Origin: Gemmatimonadota bacterium
GTDB taxonomy: Bacteria; Gemmatimonadota; Gemmatimonadetes; Longimicrobiales; Gaopeijiaceae
Assembly: GCA_015492755.1 (NCBI GenBank)
Contig: WGEM01000281.1
Span: 1 to 6,036, forward strand
DNA length: 6,036 nt
Reading direction: 5' to 3'
Numbering within the stretch: the stretch's first letter is position 1; every line of letters starts with the position of its first letter. The notes beneath the pieces are model-generated. The model was given only the letters and a program-made list of their open reading frames with translations, was not told the origin of the DNA and did no database searches. This document shows positions 5,437 through 6,036 of the stretch, piece after piece. A program made the position numbers and the translations under genes.

Positions 5437-6036
5437 CTACACCATCCGGGCGGCGCCCGCATCCGACCCGTCCGGCGCGCCCGGGAGGCGCTTTCGCACC
5501 TTTGCCCAGGTGGACGCCAGGTGCACGAGGTGCGACGACATCCGCCCGTGCACGCGGGCGGCGAGAAGCGCGTATCGAAGCGCCGCGGCCGTGTTGGCGT
5601 GCTCCGGCACTTCCACGTACGTACGCGCCACTTCCAGGAGCGTGTGCGCGTCGGAGCCCGCGCCGGGGAGTTTCCGGTGACGCGCCGCCAGCGCCTCCGC
5701 TCGCTCCTGGAGTCGCATGGAGTGCAGGCGCCCGTTGAACACCTCCACCACGTCGCAGAGCGGCGCCAGCTCCTCCGCCAACCGTCCGCCCCCGCCCTTC
5801 CCCGAGGCATAGGGGTGCGGGAGGTAGGGGATCCCCCCCTGCTCCCGGATCCGCCGGACCGTCTCGGCGGCAGGGGTGCCCCGGGGAATCTCCTCGCGCA
5901 GATACAGACCGATGACGTCCACCCCCTCCGCGGTCTTCACCTCCTCTCCCGGGATGACCCGCCCGGGATGGGCCTCCGCCATCCGCACCGCCACGTGCAA
6001 CCGGTTATGGTCGGTGACGGCGATGCGCCCCACGCC
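5437..6036 (-). CDS. PHP-domain metal-dependent phosphoesterase, N-terminus cut by window edge
   Basis: This is the C-terminal 199 residues of a PHP-family protein, ending in TAG. The frame is open to the last base of the window. The first visible residues (GVGRIAVTDHN) match the interior TDHN motif of PHP domains, so the true start and the first metal motif (HxH) lie beyond 6036. The valine codon GTG near 6033 is internal, not a start. Visible PHP motifs, numbered from the window edge, are TDHN (8-11), PGEEV with likely metal ligand E31, LPHPY with H74, VEVFNGR (97-103) and GSDAH with D129 and H131. This arrangement resembles TrpH/YciV-type PHP phosphoesterases, which hydrolyse 3',5'-bisphosphates or short RNA 5' ends; the substrate here is not shown. 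It precedes the NrnA-like gene by 91 bases on the same strand, so the two may act on related nucleotide substrates (inference). The family call is solid, the exact activity is not. Confidence 0.85.
   Translation of the reverse strand, partial: GVGRIAVTDHNRLHVAVRMAEAHPGRVIPGEEVKTAEGVDVIGLYLREEIPRGTPAAETVRRIREQGGIPYLPHPYASGKGGGGRLAEELAPLCDVVEVFNGRLHSMRLQERAEALAARHRKLPGAGSDAHTLLEVARTYVEVPEHANTAAALRYALLAARVHGRMSSHLVHLASTWAKVRKRLPGAPDGSDAGAARMV

Noticed and set aside
5346..5810. Upstream extension of the nrnA frame by 155 codons.
   Set aside because: It overlaps the PHP gene in another frame, is Arg/Trp/Thr-rich, and the family motif spacing plus a GGGAG site support the ATG at 5345.
1..6036. Mobile element, CRISPR array, defence system, tRNA or rRNA.
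   Set aside because: No transposase or integrase motifs, no direct repeat array, no RNA gene signatures; all coding capacity is explained by seven minus-strand genes.

Overview
The window is a strongly GC-rich stretch of bacterial chromosome. Every supportable gene lies on the minus strand, so transcription runs from position 6036 towards position 1. The many long open frames on the plus strand, and in the other minus frames, are by-products of the high GC content. Base composition and gene content suggest a high-GC environmental bacterium. A Gemmatimonadota-like origin would fit, but no marker gene here fixes the phylum, so that is a guess.

In transcription order the layout is as follows. 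(1) A PHP-domain metallo-phosphoesterase, cut at its N-terminus by the window edge (5437-6036). (2) A 91-base gap, the only substantial non-coding stretch between genes. (3) A DHH/DHHA1 phosphoesterase of the NrnA type (4338-5345). (4) A 147-residue soluble protein of unknown function (3898-4341). (5) A Fur-family metal-responsive repressor (3401-3901). (6) An agmatinase/arginase-family ureohydrolase (2407-3399). (7) A two-HKD phospholipase D / cardiolipin synthase-like protein with a C-terminal membrane hairpin (821-2410). (8) A CcdA/DsbD-like thiol-disulfide membrane transporter (93-824). The last 92 bases hold no gene, only a short GC-rich hairpin.

The six genes from the DHH protein to CcdA are packed extremely tightly. 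Four of the five junctions are stop/start overlaps (three ATGA, one GTGA), and the fifth has a single base between stop and start. This is good evidence for one polycistronic message with translational coupling. A promoter, if there is a separate one, should lie in the 5346-5436 gap or upstream of the PHP gene, but I see no convincing promoter boxes.

Functionally the cluster mixes nucleotide/nanoRNA turnover (PHP, NrnA), metal-dependent regulation (Fur family), polyamine or guanidino metabolism (agmatinase), phospholipid synthesis (PLD) and extracytoplasmic redox (CcdA). Several of the enzymes belong to Mn2+-using families and sit with a Fur-type sensor, which is a testable hint at a metal-linked operon. 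I see no mobile element, CRISPR array, tRNA, rRNA or defence system. The window looks like ordinary core-type genome with an unusual gene order and one uncharacterised small protein.
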